Assembly: GCA_036936605.1 (NCBI GenBank)
Contig: JAUPFV010000003.1
Location: forward strand, 152,056,997 to 152,120,996
Reading direction: 5' to 3'
Length of the DNA stretch: 64,000 nucleotides
Source of the DNA: Limnanthes douglasii subsp. nivea
Taxonomy: Eukaryota; Streptophyta; Magnoliopsida; Brassicales; Limnanthaceae
Under the pieces are notes generated by a model. The model searched no databases, was not told where the DNA came from, and worked only from the letters and a program-made list of their open reading frames with translations. Of the stretch, positions 12,957-24,709 are shown piece after piece. A program made the translations under genes and the position numbers. Position 1 is the stretch's first letter, and every line of letters starts with the position of its first letter.

Positions 12957-13312
12957 TCATGCTTGTAGAACTAGACAGTGAACTACCTCACTTTTAAGCA
13001 GGTTCCGACCAGCCAGGCTTGACAAAAGATTCGTAACTAAAGTCTTGAATTGCCCTTTTTCTACTAGTGTTTCCCATAGATGTTCATTGTTGGTATCTTT
13101 CCCACAATCGGATTTAGAAACATCAACGAGCGATATACTCATGTTATGACGGACAATGCAAAGTTTACCATTTAACGGAACAAGAGCTGCTACTTCTAAA
13201 GCTCGATAAATTTCCAAACGTGTCTTACCGTCAATGTGTATGTTCCAAGAATCAGTCGCTTCATCGTAAACTCTAAGTTTGCAGCCGTCTTTGCTGTTGG
13301 AATTTCTATCCT
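12957..13312 (-). pseudogene. 3' fragment of an F-box/kelch-repeat protein gene
   Basis: The minus strand encodes about 118 residues to a stop. The fragment begins in mid-protein with DRNSNSKDGCKLRVYDEATD and continues SWNIHIDG, AALVPLNGKLCIVRHNMSIS, LVDVS, then GKGQF-like (EKGQFKTLVTNLLSSLAGRN) and ends HCLVLQA. Alternation of W-x(n)-L/V..NGKLC-I blocks is typical of the last kelch blades and C-terminal tail of plant F-box/kelch proteins. There is no F-box and no start codon. The 5' edge runs straight into Copia-type sequence at about 13313. It is a gene fragment captured or stranded by rearrangement, with no in-frame stop in the part that remains. Confidence 0.7.
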
Positions 13313-15621
13313 TCTGCTTCTGCTAAACCTCGGATTTTTAATCCGTCTGCTTTAGAATGTAGGATATATATACACACAGAGAAAACAAAGTTTTTCTTAT
13401 ATAAACTTGATGTTTCATTTCATAATTGAATATCTTAAATACAATCAAAGATAAATAACGGAAACATAAACTGAAAAAAAAAACTGCCTGTTCAACTGCA
13501 TGTTCAACTGCCTGTTAAACTTCTTCGAACTGCTTCTATATCAGTTTTACCTTAACTTATTTTATCTATCAAAGGCATGTTTGGCATTGCTGTTTTTCCA
13601 GAGTTTGAACTACATAATTTAACGTGACATTTCTCTCCCTCAATTTTGTAGTCAATGCATCTTCCAACACCAATTTCTTTACTTAACATTTCAAGTCTCT
13701 CTCTGCTCAAGGGTTTTGTTAAGAGGTCTGCAAGTTAATTCTCTGTTTTGACATAATCTACTTCAAAACCCCCTTTCAGCAAACACTCTCTTATGAAGTG
13801 ATATCTCACATCAATGTGTTTACTTCTACGGTGAAACACTGGAGTCTTTGCAAGTGATATTGCAGACTTGTTGTCAATCTTAATCACAACGCCTTTAGAC
13901 TTTTCTCCAGTCATCTCCTCCAACAGATTCCTCAACCAAATGCCTTGACAGACACCAGTAGTGGCTGCTACATACTCAGCCTCGCATGAAGACAATGCTA
14001 ATATTTTCTGTTTTTGTGACATCCATGTAATGGGACTCTTTCCTAACAAGAACAGAATACCCGATGTACTTTTTCTATCATCAACATCAACTTCTCCTGC
14101 TAGATCACCATCAATGTATCCAACTAACTTGAAATTTTCAGCCTCACATACTTCATACACACAACCCAAATTTAAAGTACCTTTGATGTACCTCAAGATT
14201 TGTTTTACAGCAGCGAAATGTTTCATGGATGGCCTTTCCATGAACCTACTTACAACTCCTACTGAGAATGCTAGATCATGCCTCGTATTCACCAAGTAAC
14301 GCAAGCTGCCAATGATACTGCGATACAACGTCGCGTCTACAAGTGGGTTCTCATCTTCTGTGCACAGTTTCATGCGTGAATCCATGGGGATTTTGCACGG
14401 TTTACAATCCTTCATATTCACCTTCTCCAATATCTTCAAGGCATAGCTTGACTTACATAAACTGATGTAGCCTGGTCTCTGAAGAACTTGAATTCCAAGA
14501 TAATAACTCAATAATCCCAAGTCACTTATATCAAACAATTTTTTCATCTGTTGTTTGAACTCTAGGATTCCTGCAATTCTTGTACCTGTGATTATTAGAT
14601 CATCTACATAGACCCCAACAATTTTAGTTTCATCCTTCACACGTCTCTTATACAAAGAATGCTCTAATGGACATTTCTCAAATCCAAGTCTTTGGAAACA
14701 TATGTCTAGCTTAGCATTCCAAGCTCGTGGAGCTTGCTTCAGGCCATAAAGAGCTTTTCTAAGCCTCAAAACCTGATTTTGCTTTCCTTTCTAAACAAAT
14801 CCCGGTGGTTATTTGACATAAACTTCTTCTGTCAGATCTCCATTCAAGAATGCTGATTTGACATCCATATGATGCACTTGCCATGAATGTTGAGCAGCCA
14901 TAGCTAAAATCACTCTCACTGTTTCCATTCTTGCAACAGGGGCAATAACTTCATCAAAGTCAATACCTTTCTCTTAAACATATCCTCTGGCCACCAATCT
15001 AGCTTTGTGTTTCACGACTTCTCCATCTGGATTCTTCTTTACTTTGAAAACCCATTTCAGACCAATCGCTTTGTGACCCCTAGGAAGATCTGCAAATTAC
15101 CATGTAGCATTCCTCTTAATCGACTGAATCTCCTCTCCCATCGCATGATACCACCGTTCATCTGTCGTGGCTTCTTCATAAGTGGTTGGTTCTTCAGCAG
15201 ACAGTAAAATCACATCATCTTCTCGTATAGATTCAACTTCGATTTCATTTGTTTCTGCACATATTTCCCTTAATGTCCTAAACTTTTTAGGTTCTTCCGA
15301 CGATTCATCAGAGATTGTTTGAGAATATGATTCTTGATTTAAGACATGATGTAGATTCTGATTTACATCCATACCAGGTTTAGGAGTCAATTCTCCGTCT
15401 GAGTGAGAAAATTGATTTTAAAATTCCGATTCGCCTATGAAATCCTGGACACATATAGTGAATTTGTTTCCTTGATTTTCTGCCATGCTTCTATCTTCCA
15501 TTATATCCCAGTTCCAAGCTTCTGATTCTCGAAAAACAACATCTCTACGAGTGACAAGTTTCATAGTTTCTGGACAAACAAACCGATATGCCTTTGCACG
15601 AGATTCGTATCCCAAAAACAC
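13313..15621 (-). pseudogene. Truncated Copia retrotransposon (reverse transcriptase / RNase H side)
   Basis: On the minus strand, 15621-15418 reads FLGYESRAKAYRFV (end of the integrase region), 15390-15097 holds EEPTTYEEATTDERWYHAMG (RT start), and 14769-13735 reads [26 protein letters not shown] (the RT active-site aspartates), DLGLLSYYLGIQV, then RNase H with [20 protein letters not shown] and DNKSAISLAKTPVFHRRSKH. Stops and frame changes occur near 15420, 15097 and 14790. Gag, protease and most of integrase are missing: the homology is cut at 15621 exactly where the inverted peptide-locus block begins. It belongs to a different Copia lineage from the element at 57-62 kb, judging by the many differences in RT. 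Confidence 0.85.
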
Positions 15622-15890
15622 TTAATAATTCTATAGATGAGTATAAAATTAGGAGTTAAATTTTATACTCACTTAATTTATAAATAATTAATAAAGTATT
15701 TAAAGTTTACAAGTTTAAATTAAAAATACATTATTTATGTCTTTAAAAAAATACAAATATTGTCCATATAAACCTAAACGAGGCTTAAAATTATCACGAA
15801 TACAATAAGTGGTAAATGGTATTAGTAAAATGTGGAAGTGTGTTTTAATTTAATAGATAACTATTAGACAAAATATTTATATATTTATAT
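15622..15890 (+). repeat. Flank repeat, left copy (inverted relative of 48230-48445)
   Basis: About 260 bp from AATTCTATAGATGAGTATAA to the TA-rich tail is repeated at 17845-18070, on the other side of the 25-bp array, and in inverted orientation at about 48230-48445 and 54210-54440 in the peptide-gene cluster. Confidence 0.8.
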
Positions 15891-15899
15891 AATATATAT

Positions 15900-17815
15900 A
15901 TATTCGTCGAGAACCATGAATTGAATTCGAATTGAGAATCATGGATCAAATGTGAAATGAAAATTATATGTTAAATGTGAACTGGGAATTATTTTTTTAA
16001 ATATAAACTGAAAATTATTGGTTAAACACGAATCGACGAACCATTTATTATTTCTTAATTGAGAATTAATGGTTAAATATGAATCACAAATCACGAGTTA
16101 AACGCAAATTAATAATCATTTGTTAGATCTAAATTGAGAATAATAGGTTAAATATGAATCATAAGTCATGTTTAAAATCCGAACAAAAAATCAAGGTTAT
16201 ATACGAATTAAGAATCATGTATGAACAATGAATCGTGTATGAAATTCAATATGAGAATCATGAGTTAATTACAAACCCAAAATCATTGGAAAATACGAAT
16301 TGAAAATCATGTGTTAAATCTGAAGAGAGAATTATATGTTAAATCTGAATTGAGAATTATTTGTTAAAGATGTGAATCGTGAATCATTTATTAAATCCGA
16401 ATTGAAAATCAATTGTTAAATATGAATCACGAATCAAGGGTTAAACATGAAAGATGAATCATTTTTTATATCAAAATTGAGAATCATCTGTTAAATACGA
16501 ATCACAAGTCATGTGTTAAATCCAAACAGAGAATCACGGGTTGAGTTTGATCTGAATAGCGTTTGTTAAATACAAATCACGAATCAAGTGTTAGATCCAA
16601 ACTGAGATACAAGGGTTATATATGAACTGAGAATCACGTATGACCTTAGAATCGTGTATGAAATTTAATTCGAGAATCATGAGTTAAATGCAAACTAGGA
16701 ATCATGGGTCAAATGTGAATTAAAAATCATGTGTTAAATTTGAGAATCATTTATTAAATTCGAACTAATTTTTTTTATTAAGAAACACAAATCATCTTTT
16801 AAATCCTAATTGAGAATCAATGGTTAACTATGAATAACAAATCACGGGTTAAAAGCGAATTAAAGACCATTCATTATATCTATATTGAAAATCATAGGTT
16901 AAACGTGAATCACAAGTGATGTGTGTTAAATCCGAACACATAATCAAGGGTTAAATCCAATCTAAGTATGATTTGTTAAATGTGAATCATGAATAAAGTG
17001 TTAAATCCAAACCGAGAATCAAAAGTTATATAAGAACAGTAAAAGTGTATGAAATTTAAACTGATAATCATGAGTTAATTGTGAACTGAGGATTATGGGT
17101 CAATTACAAATTAAAAATCATGTGTTAAATTTAAATTGAGAACTATGTGTTTAATCTGAACCGAGAATTATTTCTTAAACTCGAATCGTGAATTATTTAT
17201 TAAACCTGAATTCAGAATCAAGGGTTAAATAAGAATCATAAAGCACGAATCATAAAGCACGAGTTTAACACGAATAACATATAATTTGTTATATATAGTA
17301 TGATAATCATAGGTTAAATGGGAATCACAAGTCATGTGTTAAATCCAAACATACGATCAAAGGTTAAATCTGATCCGCGTATCATTTGTTAAATACGAAT
17401 CACAAATTAAGTGTTAAATCCAAATTGATAATCAAGGATTGTACACGAACGAGAATCGTGCATGAGTAATGAAGCGTGTATGAAATTCAAACTCAGAATC
17501 ATGAGTTAATTACGAATTGAGAATCATCGGTCAAATGAAAATTAAAAAATCATATGTCGAATATGACTAAGAATCATTTGCTAAATATGAACTCAGAATT
17601 AATGTGAATCACGATTCATTTATTAAATCTGAGTTGAGAATTAGTGGTTAAATATGAATTTAAACGTGAATGCCATATTAAATTTTTATCTAAATTGAGA
17701 ATCATATATTAATTTTGAATCACAAGTGATATGTTAAATCCGAACAAAGAATCAAAGGTTAAATCCGATTTGTTACATGCAAATCATGAATCAAGTATTA
17801 AATCCAAAGGTGATT
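15900..17815 (+). repeat. Degenerate 25-bp tandem array (about 75 units)
   Basis: The whole stretch is built from a diverged unit of about 25 bp with a consensus near GTTAAATATGAATCACAAAT followed by CATGT. Register is easy to see at 16070-16200, where successive units start GTTAAATATG, GTTAAACGCA, GTTAGATCTA, GTTAAATATG. Units differ from one another by many substitutions, so the array is old. It is bracketed by two direct copies of the flank repeat. The homologous place in the minus-strand cluster lacks any array, so it arose in, or inserted into, this inverted block only. Confidence 0.85.
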
Positions 17816-17844
17816 CTTTATGCATTAAAAAAATTGATATTTTG

Positions 17845-18070
17845 TATTATACTCACTTAATTTATAAATAATTAATGAAGTATTTAAAGTTTACAAGTTT
17901 AAATTAAAAATACATTATTTATGTATTTAAAAAAAAAACAAATGTTTTCCATATAAACCTAAACGAGGTTTAGAATGATCACGAACACAATAAGTGGTAA
18001 ATGGTATTAGTAAAATACGGAAGTGTGTTTTAATTTAAAAGATAACTATTAGAAAAATTATTTTTATATA
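17845..18070 (+). repeat. Flank repeat, right copy
   Basis: Direct copy of 15640-15890 with scattered substitutions. Continues into the peptide-locus intergenic module that is inverted relative to 44-54 kb. Confidence 0.8.
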
Positions 18071-18074
18071 TATA

Positions 18075-18400
18075 TAAACCATATGTAAACATCATCACGA
18101 AAGTTATAAAACAAATTGTCATAATAGTCGATATATACTATGTTCATAAATGATAAAAACAATTAAACCATGATGTAAAGTGATACGAGAAATCCTTGTC
18201 AAATGTGATACCAAAATAATAAAATATTATCGAAAAAGATATAGGACTGTTTGGATTACGAAGTCTTTTGTTTTTTAGAATTTGATCTCAACACAAATAA
18301 AAAACCAAACAGTTTGAGGTCCAAGAACAAAGAAAATCTAAATTTAAACAACTTTAAAATTTCTATTTATATTATAGTCATAAATTATATATTTTATTAA
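18075..18400 (+). repeat. Peptide-locus intergenic module, inverted copy
   Basis: Reverse-complement relative of 44130-44400, 45530-45790, 47640-48120, 52030-52290 and 53610-54110. It contains the uninterrupted SINE target (AGTGATACGAGAAATCCTTG at about 18179), so this copy predates, or never received, the SINE insertion. Confidence 0.8.
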
Positions 18401-18709
18401 TAAATTTTAAAATATAAGTACATAAAATAATAAATGAAATCAAAGTCTAATTGTTTTACTCAAGTTTTAAATTAAACCATATTTAGATTGTTTTCTCCTT
18501 AATAGTGTATTTTTCAATAAAAAAGTATCGATAGCTAAAATAACACATTATTTATATATATATATATACATATATTTCATTATATAATCTATTTTGTAAT
18601 TTTAAACAAACCATCATTCAAAACTAATAATCTTTTAAATACACAATCTCTATATTAATACTGAGTTCGATAAAATTATGAGTTTCTCCCGATGTCGTCT
18701 ATATTGATT

Positions 18710-18711
<2 letters not shown>

Positions 18712-18768
<57 letters not shown>
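18712..18768. repeat. (TA)n microsatellite
   Basis: Pure TA dinucleotide run of roughly 55 bp. Related TA runs occur at 44401-44418, 47266-47280, 48150-48203 and 54120-54200, at comparable points of the other locus copies but with different lengths. Confidence 0.95.
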
Positions 18769-18772
<4 letters not shown>

Positions 18773-18779
18773 TTTACTC

Positions 18780-19490
18780 TGAATATTGGTTTGAAGAATA
18801 TTGGTGAAGGTTGTGACATAAACATTTCAGAATTGATTAGTTGTCATAGTTTCAAATTAAAAATGGATTTAAAAGATGAAATAATGTATGTTGAGTAGAG
18901 TAATAAATATATGTCATTAAAGACATGCAATAAAACATATTTTTAGATCGTCGACTAAATAAATTGTATAAATATGTATTATGGTGGTGCTATACCAAAA
19001 AGGGAAGTTCTTTGTATGACCCTTATTAATTTGGATTTTGGTTCCTTTTGGTATATTTTTAAGGAAAAAAAAACTTACTCTGGTTATATTTTGACCGAAC
19101 AAAATATAGATAAGTATGTTTTAGTTATGTTTTCATTTGAACACCAATGGATAAGTATGTTTTAGTTATGCTTTCATTTGAACACCAAACATGCAGTATT
19201 CTATCATTTAGATGCAGTAGTTGTTAGGGAAAGGGTGCAAGAGATATATTAATGCAATCCAATAAACGAAACCTAATAATTAAATAAATATATATATAAT
19301 TTGTGGTACATAAAATGGATTTTTTTATGTTTTACTTAGTATTTGACATTTAGTCAAATTTTCCAAATTTATTTCTAATATTTACCTATACATTTTAAGC
19401 ATGTTTTCATATTCTACTATATTTACATAAATAATATCTGCTTGAATATGACTACTTATTTTTATTGGTTTTATCCAATGATCATTTTTT
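18780..19490 (+). other. Upstream region of the inverted peptide pseudogene
   Basis: Homologous, inverted, to 46550-47260 upstream of the minus-strand genes. It ends in AACTATAAATATGACA (19491-19506), the counterpart of the TATA box of the functional-looking copies. Short open frames here are not conserved between copies and look fortuitous. Confidence 0.55.
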
Positions 19491-19560
19491 AACTATAAAT
19501 ATGACACAAATGTATTTCATATATGTACTATAAACTAAGTCTAAAACGTAGAGGATACAA

Positions 19561-20110
19561 ATAGATAATCTTAACGTTTTGTTATGTTTAGTGTTGATAC
19601 TTTATATGTCTTCGTGCTCTAAACGTAGAGGTAACCAGGCCTATCCAGCAAGAAGCATCGTGCTTTGATGGATAAAGAACAAATGATATTATATCAAGCA
19701 TATACGAGGCCGCATCTTAATGTTTCAAAAAGAACATTTCCATGCGGACCTAATAGGGGTCACAATACCCATCAACCAACCGCGTATCTTACTGTTTCAA
19801 AAAAAATAGTTCCAGGCGTACCTAATAAGAGTCACAACACCCATCCACCAACAGTGCATCTTACAGTTTCATAGATAAAAGTTCCAAAAGTTACAAATAA
19901 AAGTCACAATACCCATCCACCAATAGCGAATCTTATTATTTCAAAAAGAATAGTATCAGGCAGACCCATTAAAAGTCACAATACACATCAACCAACTGTC
20001 AATCTTACTATTTCAAAAAGAACAGTTCACAGGCGGACCTAATAAGATTCACAATACCCATCCACCAATAGTGTATTTTAGTTTGTGTTCAGAAAGAAGT
20101 AGTTCCAGGC
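19561..20110 (+). pseudogene. Decayed CLE/IDA-like peptide polyprotein gene, inverted copy
   Basis: The frame begins with ATA in place of the ATG used by paralogues (IDNLNVLLCLVLILYMSS, the signal-peptide region), then shifts by one base near 19650 before MDKEQMILYQAYTRPHLNVS. The 24-residue units that follow are diverged: RTFPCGPNRGHN, KIVPGVPNKSHN, then a TAG stop at 19873, IKVPKVTNKSHN, RIVSGRPIKSHN, RTVHRRT and a last broken unit near 20085. Start loss, frameshift and stop make it a pseudogene. It is the most diverged member seen and is on the opposite strand from the six genes at 44-56 kb, so it is either the remains of an ancestral locus or an old inverted duplicate. Confidence 0.85.
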
Positions 20111-20159
20111 CGATCTAATAAGCGTTAAGAACCTCAACAACCAAACGTCAGCATAAAGA

Positions 20160-21360
20160 TATTAATCTATATAAGCATGGATTAAATTTATGATTTTTTT
20201 GTTATTTATTCTAAACTTATAATGAATAATGGGGAGATTTAATGGTCTGTGATTCATAATTCTCATAATTACTCTAACTTTGTACGCGAACAAAAAATAT
20301 ACAAGACAAATAATTTTAAAAAATATACAGGTATAAAAATATCTAATAACTTAATAATCACAAAATGTAAATATGAAAATATATAATTAAGTTGTTAAAA
20401 AAATAATTTTAAAAAATATACATAGATAAATAATTTAAATGATATAAATAAAAACTTAATTATCATAAAACATAATTATTAAAATATACAATTTAATGGT
20501 TTTTGTCCCATTTGCATGTCGGCAAAAAATAATAATTCTATAGTATAAAATTAAGAGTTAAATTTTAGACTAACTTAATTTACAAATTTAAAAGTAACTG
20601 AAGTATTTCAAGCTTACCAGTTAAAATTAAAACTACAACATCTATGTATTTGAAAAAGAAAGAACACGATTTGAAAGAGTTTCACCAATTTATTTTTTGA
20701 AGGTATGTATATTTTTTTTCTTTTGAAATTTTATTATTATTTTGATATTAAAACACTTGTTAATCAATATTTTTTTCTAATGTGATTTGTGGTCATTTAG
20801 GAAAGTGAAAATACATTTACTTAGTTTAACGATAATATATATGTAAATATTTGTTAGTTTTTTTAAATAAAATTATATATTTATATTATAAATTATGTTT
20901 AATAAAAAATTGATTTTAATTTTATATAATTTTTACATAAATTTTTTATTTTATCTATATATATTTAAAACTATTCTTTATATACAACAATTGAATTTAT
21001 TTCCATCCATTTTTCAAAAATATATTTTATACATTTATCTTTTGAAATATCTTTTATATATTAAATGATTTTGTTATATTTTATTTTTTAAAATATCTTT
21101 CAAAAATAATATATTAATATTTTCATCTATGTGTTAAAAATATGTTTTATATAGTAAATTGTATTTATTTTCATTTATTTTTCAAAAATATATATTTTTA
21201 TAACAATTTTTATTTACTTTTATGTAAATTTTAAAATATTTTTTTAAGATATTAAATTTGGTTTTGTTATATTTTATTTAATTTTATATATCTTTTAAAA
21301 ATAATATATTAAGATACATCAAGATTTATTGTTAAATATATATATATATAATAAAACCAA
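20160..21360. other. Very AT-rich sequence
   Basis: Mostly A/T with many TTTTAAAATAT-like runs. 20520-20640 is an inverted relative of about 48450-48560. No gene or ordered repeat seen. Confidence 0.6.
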
Positions 21361-21364
21361 GGAT

Positions 21365-21597
21365 TAGTGTTTCTTCAAGTAGCTCCAAAAATAATAATAT
21401 GATTCATCCTAATCTGATTGCCTCTATATCAAGACCTAATGATGATAGTTTAGAATTTCATTTGAATGGATATATAGTGAGTGATCCAGAATACGCTAAC
21501 TTATTGAAAATTCTGATAGTAATGTTAGAGATAAAATTTGACGAGAATTTTAGCCCCCCTTACTTCAATTCCTAGATCCGCCACTAATGGGCGCTAT
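21365..21597. mobile_element. Possible end of a hAT-like DNA transposon
   Basis: The right edge, read on the minus strand, is TAGTGGCGGATCTAGGAATT followed by GAAGTAAGGGGGGCTAAAAT. This resembles the terminal sequence of a common plant DNA-transposon type with GGCGGATCTAGGA-style ends. The plus strand just inside has a short open stretch (HLNGYIVSDPEYANLL) of unknown meaning. I could not find the other end or a target duplication, so this is tentative. Confidence 0.3.
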
Positions 21598-21819
21598 GGT
21601 GAAAATCTCGCGGAAAGTCCCGGAGAGATGTCGGAGACGGAGGCAGTTAAGATGTGGGTTGATGAGCAAGTTAATTACCATTATGACTCAAATACTTGTG
21701 ATGCAGGAAAAAAGTGTGGTCATTATATTCAGATTGTGTGGAGCGACTCGGTTCGTTTAGGGTGTGGCAAATCCAAGTGTAGTGATGGTGGGACGTATAT
21801 CATGGTTTTTATAACATAA
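21585..21819 (+). pseudogene. PR-1 (CAP superfamily) gene fragment
   Basis: The frame reads TNGRYGENLAESPGEM, AVKMWVDEQVNYHYDSNTCD, GKKCGHYIQIVWSDSVRLGC and GKSKCSDGGTYIM before a stop. These are the CAP motifs YGENLA, the SNTC segment, CGHYTQVVW and VRLGC...C..GG of plant pathogenesis-related protein 1. The signal peptide, the first ~60 residues with the first His, and the C-terminal CNYxPPGN tail are absent. The 5' edge abuts the possible transposon end. It is a truncated relic, although the remaining frame has no internal stop. Confidence 0.8.
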
Positions 21820-22311
21820 AAGTTAAGACTAGTTCTCGTAGAGAGATTTTTTTTATAATAGTCTTATACATAAAATTTGTGCTTATGTGAAAGTAAGTTT
21901 CTTCACATGTCAAACCATATTAAATCCCTATCATATTTTCTGCCATTTAGTTCATCCACTAAAAAATCTTCGATGATGGTCCTTTAACTATTGAAAATCT
22001 ATAAATTTAGTCCCCGCAAGTGATCTTCTCTCTGACTCTTCCATGCATTTTTGTATCACATATAGTCCTTTGACTTTTAATTCCATTTTTACCCCTAGAA
22101 TTTCATTTTTTTTCTTCTTAATACAGTCTCCTCTTATCACTTCTCCTTCTTCTTTATAAAACCAAACCTCTTCTCTCTTCTCTCGCTACCCTTTTAGATA
22201 TGCGTGTTTGCCAAAATAACAATGCGATCTTTCAATCTAAATGCAGCCATAATTCTTACACAATCCGTTTTGTGGACTACTTTTTTCAGTAAAGAACCTA
22301 AGATCATTGAC
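21820..22311. other. Spacer before the solo LTR
   Basis: CT-rich tract near 22110-22190; no convincing gene. It ends with the left target duplication GAAAT (22312-22316). Confidence 0.5.
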
Positions 22312-22316
22312 GAAAT

Positions 22317-22868
22317 TGTTGGATAAACATTGAACTTGAACACGCGTTTATATTAGTTATTAAAACAGTTACTAAGATAAGATCAAACCTTTAGTAATTT
22401 GTCTATATAAGAGACAAACCGTGTACATTGATCTTAGAAATGAGAGAAGAAACTTCAGATGGGGGGTCCAACAAAGCTTCAATTCACGGAGGGAGGCTAA
22501 TCGGGCTCATCGCCAGATTCGCTCAAAGCAAACACTAGACCATACCTCGGTGTGTGGAGGGTGGTCCGACTGGGCATCCACAGGAAGTTGTTAGAAGGGG
22601 TTTCAATGTCAGAACCCTAAGTTTGTGTATGATTGCCGACGTTTTCCAGCTTTCTCAACATGAGCGTTCTGTATTGGAGTAGTAAGTTGGCTCTCATTAG
22701 GTCACCATGGTGAGGAGAAACATCTGTACTGTATTGGCGATGACAGTTATCATTTCCATATTGATCTTAGAAATTACAATTATCATTTTCATACTTGGTG
22801 TCTCTTAACGTTATCTGCATTGCTGTTTCTGTATTTTGTGTTTTATATTAGGGATTTTTTTCCCTTCA
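22317..22868 (+). mobile_element. Solo Copia-type LTR with intact target duplication
   Basis: The LTR runs TGTTGGATAAAC...CCCTTCA (552 bp), flanked on both sides by GAAAT (22312-22316 and 22869-22873). There is no primer site, internal region or second LTR. At the paralogous place in copy 1 (1-755) there is a two-LTR element with the same right-hand GAAAT. The simplest reading is one insertion before the segmental duplication, then LTR-LTR recombination in this copy only. Confidence 0.9.
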
Positions 22869-22873
22869 GAAAT

Positions 22874-24250
22874 AAGGTAGCTGTATACCAACTCATCAAC
22901 ACTTTAAATATATTTACACACAATTCAACATTTTCACGGCTTTTAAGCATTAGTAGCAGATATGTTAATAAAAAGGCAGAGGTTGCTATATATAGAACAA
23001 CTACATGGAAATGTAAGTAATACTACGAAGATCTAGAAAAGAAAAAACTTTGAGCAATTCACTAGTAATATTTTCTACTCGCACTAGTAATATTCACTGT
23101 GATTTGTCTTCCTCGGCTGCTGCAAAACGTTTGCTTGAGTTGAGGCCTACTGTAAGTGTTTGTGTTTGCCTACTACTACATTTTTTTTCTCTCTATTGAA
23201 TTGAAAGTGGAGAGTGATATTATTTTTTGGGATTCTCTCCTAATTGTTGAATTTCATGTATTCTGAAGTTACTTCATCTTTACCTGCATTTAATTGAGAT
23301 AATGTTCTTTTTTATATATATTTGGTACTTAATTCTTCTCTTGAATAGATACTGATAAAAATCAACTTTGTTGGGATAAGTTGTTTAAACTAGTATGTGA
23401 ATTGTCCCTCTCCGTAATTTAGGATGCTAATAAAGAAGGCCGAAATCCTGAATAAATAGTGTTATGTTCACTGGTTGCACGAGTTTAAGGATTGGATGGA
23501 TCATTCATCTTAAAATTCAGTTGATGTGGTTATGTATACTTGGGATTCTCAACATGAGAAACAGAATAGTATCAAAAGCAAGAAAAGTCATATACGTCAT
23601 GAAGAAATATCAGGGTATCCTTCTGACTATTGATGACATAACAGAGACCAAGTCAACCTCAGCTCATCTTGTGTCACCACCTCATTACCAAGAAGGCATT
23701 TTGCATCAACGCCACGATTTAGTTGAAGAATTTTTGCAGCTATCACCAGATTCATATTCAATGGAATCATCTGACAGTACTAGCTGCAGTGAAGATGAAT
23801 TCTATGATTTTTGATAATCAATATAATATCCAGTGATGATCAGCCAGTGAACCAACAATATCTTAACACGCGCCAGCAACACTATTTCTTATCATCAAGT
23901 GATTCTGAGGATGATACTTCTTATTAAGTTGGAGTAACTCGTGAGGGTGAGCCTCCTCCTGGAGGGTCATTCTTGTGAGAATAGAAGCAGAAGGAAACCT
24001 AAGAAAAAAGTAATTTCCTTATCGGCCGAGAATAGTATTCTTTTTGATAATCAAACTCAAAGACAAACTCAAAATTTAGATATTTTTTGAACTGGTAATG
24101 TAGATGTATGAGGAGGCGTTTCTTCCCATAGTTATTGACAAGTGACGGAATGGTTATTGACAAGTGAAGGGGAAGACACTGAGATGACTGATGTTGGTGT
24201 TGGTATCTGCTGGAATTTGAGCCCATCGAGAGCATGATTTAAAAGACTAT
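22874..24250 (+). pseudogene. Decayed multi-exon host gene fragment, copy 2 (unrecognised)
   Basis: Paralogue of 761-2140 with the same exon-like blocks. It retains a 116-residue open frame (23464-23814) ending SSDSTSCSEDEFYDF that is interrupted in copy 1. The HWLHEFKDWMDHSS block lies in a different frame from that tail, so this copy is also frameshifted. Confidence 0.45.
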
Positions 24251-24700
24251 TTTGAGATGCATGTTGCTGATTCTCGAACCCAAAAGCGTGTAGCCTTTAT
24301 ATACTAGAGCAAGATTCTTGGTACAAATATTCAAAAGACATGTAGGCTTTATTTGTATTTAATATTTTATTTAGTCAAAATTATGGTTAGTTTATAAATT
24401 TGAAAAGTGTTAGTTGTTAAAAATTGATATTTATAAAATTTGTAAAAACCATTTTTATTAAAATTAGATATTGGTTTTTTAGACGGGTTAAGTAATGATA
24501 TTTGTTAAGTTAGAAATTGTTAAATACATTAATAAATATTTTTAAAAATATATTTATCGAATTCGGAAATGAAAACAAATTATACTTAGAGATCACTTGA
24601 AATTAACAATTGGGTACGAATATAACATTATTGTCTCAGTAAATCAGCCGATCTTCTTAGTTTTTAACTGAATTGGAAGATAACATTATTTTGCCACTAT
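24251..24700. other. AT-rich spacer, copy 2
   Basis: Near-identical to 2141-2600. Nothing else seen. Confidence 0.6.
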
Positions 24701-24709
24701 ATTGTCTCA

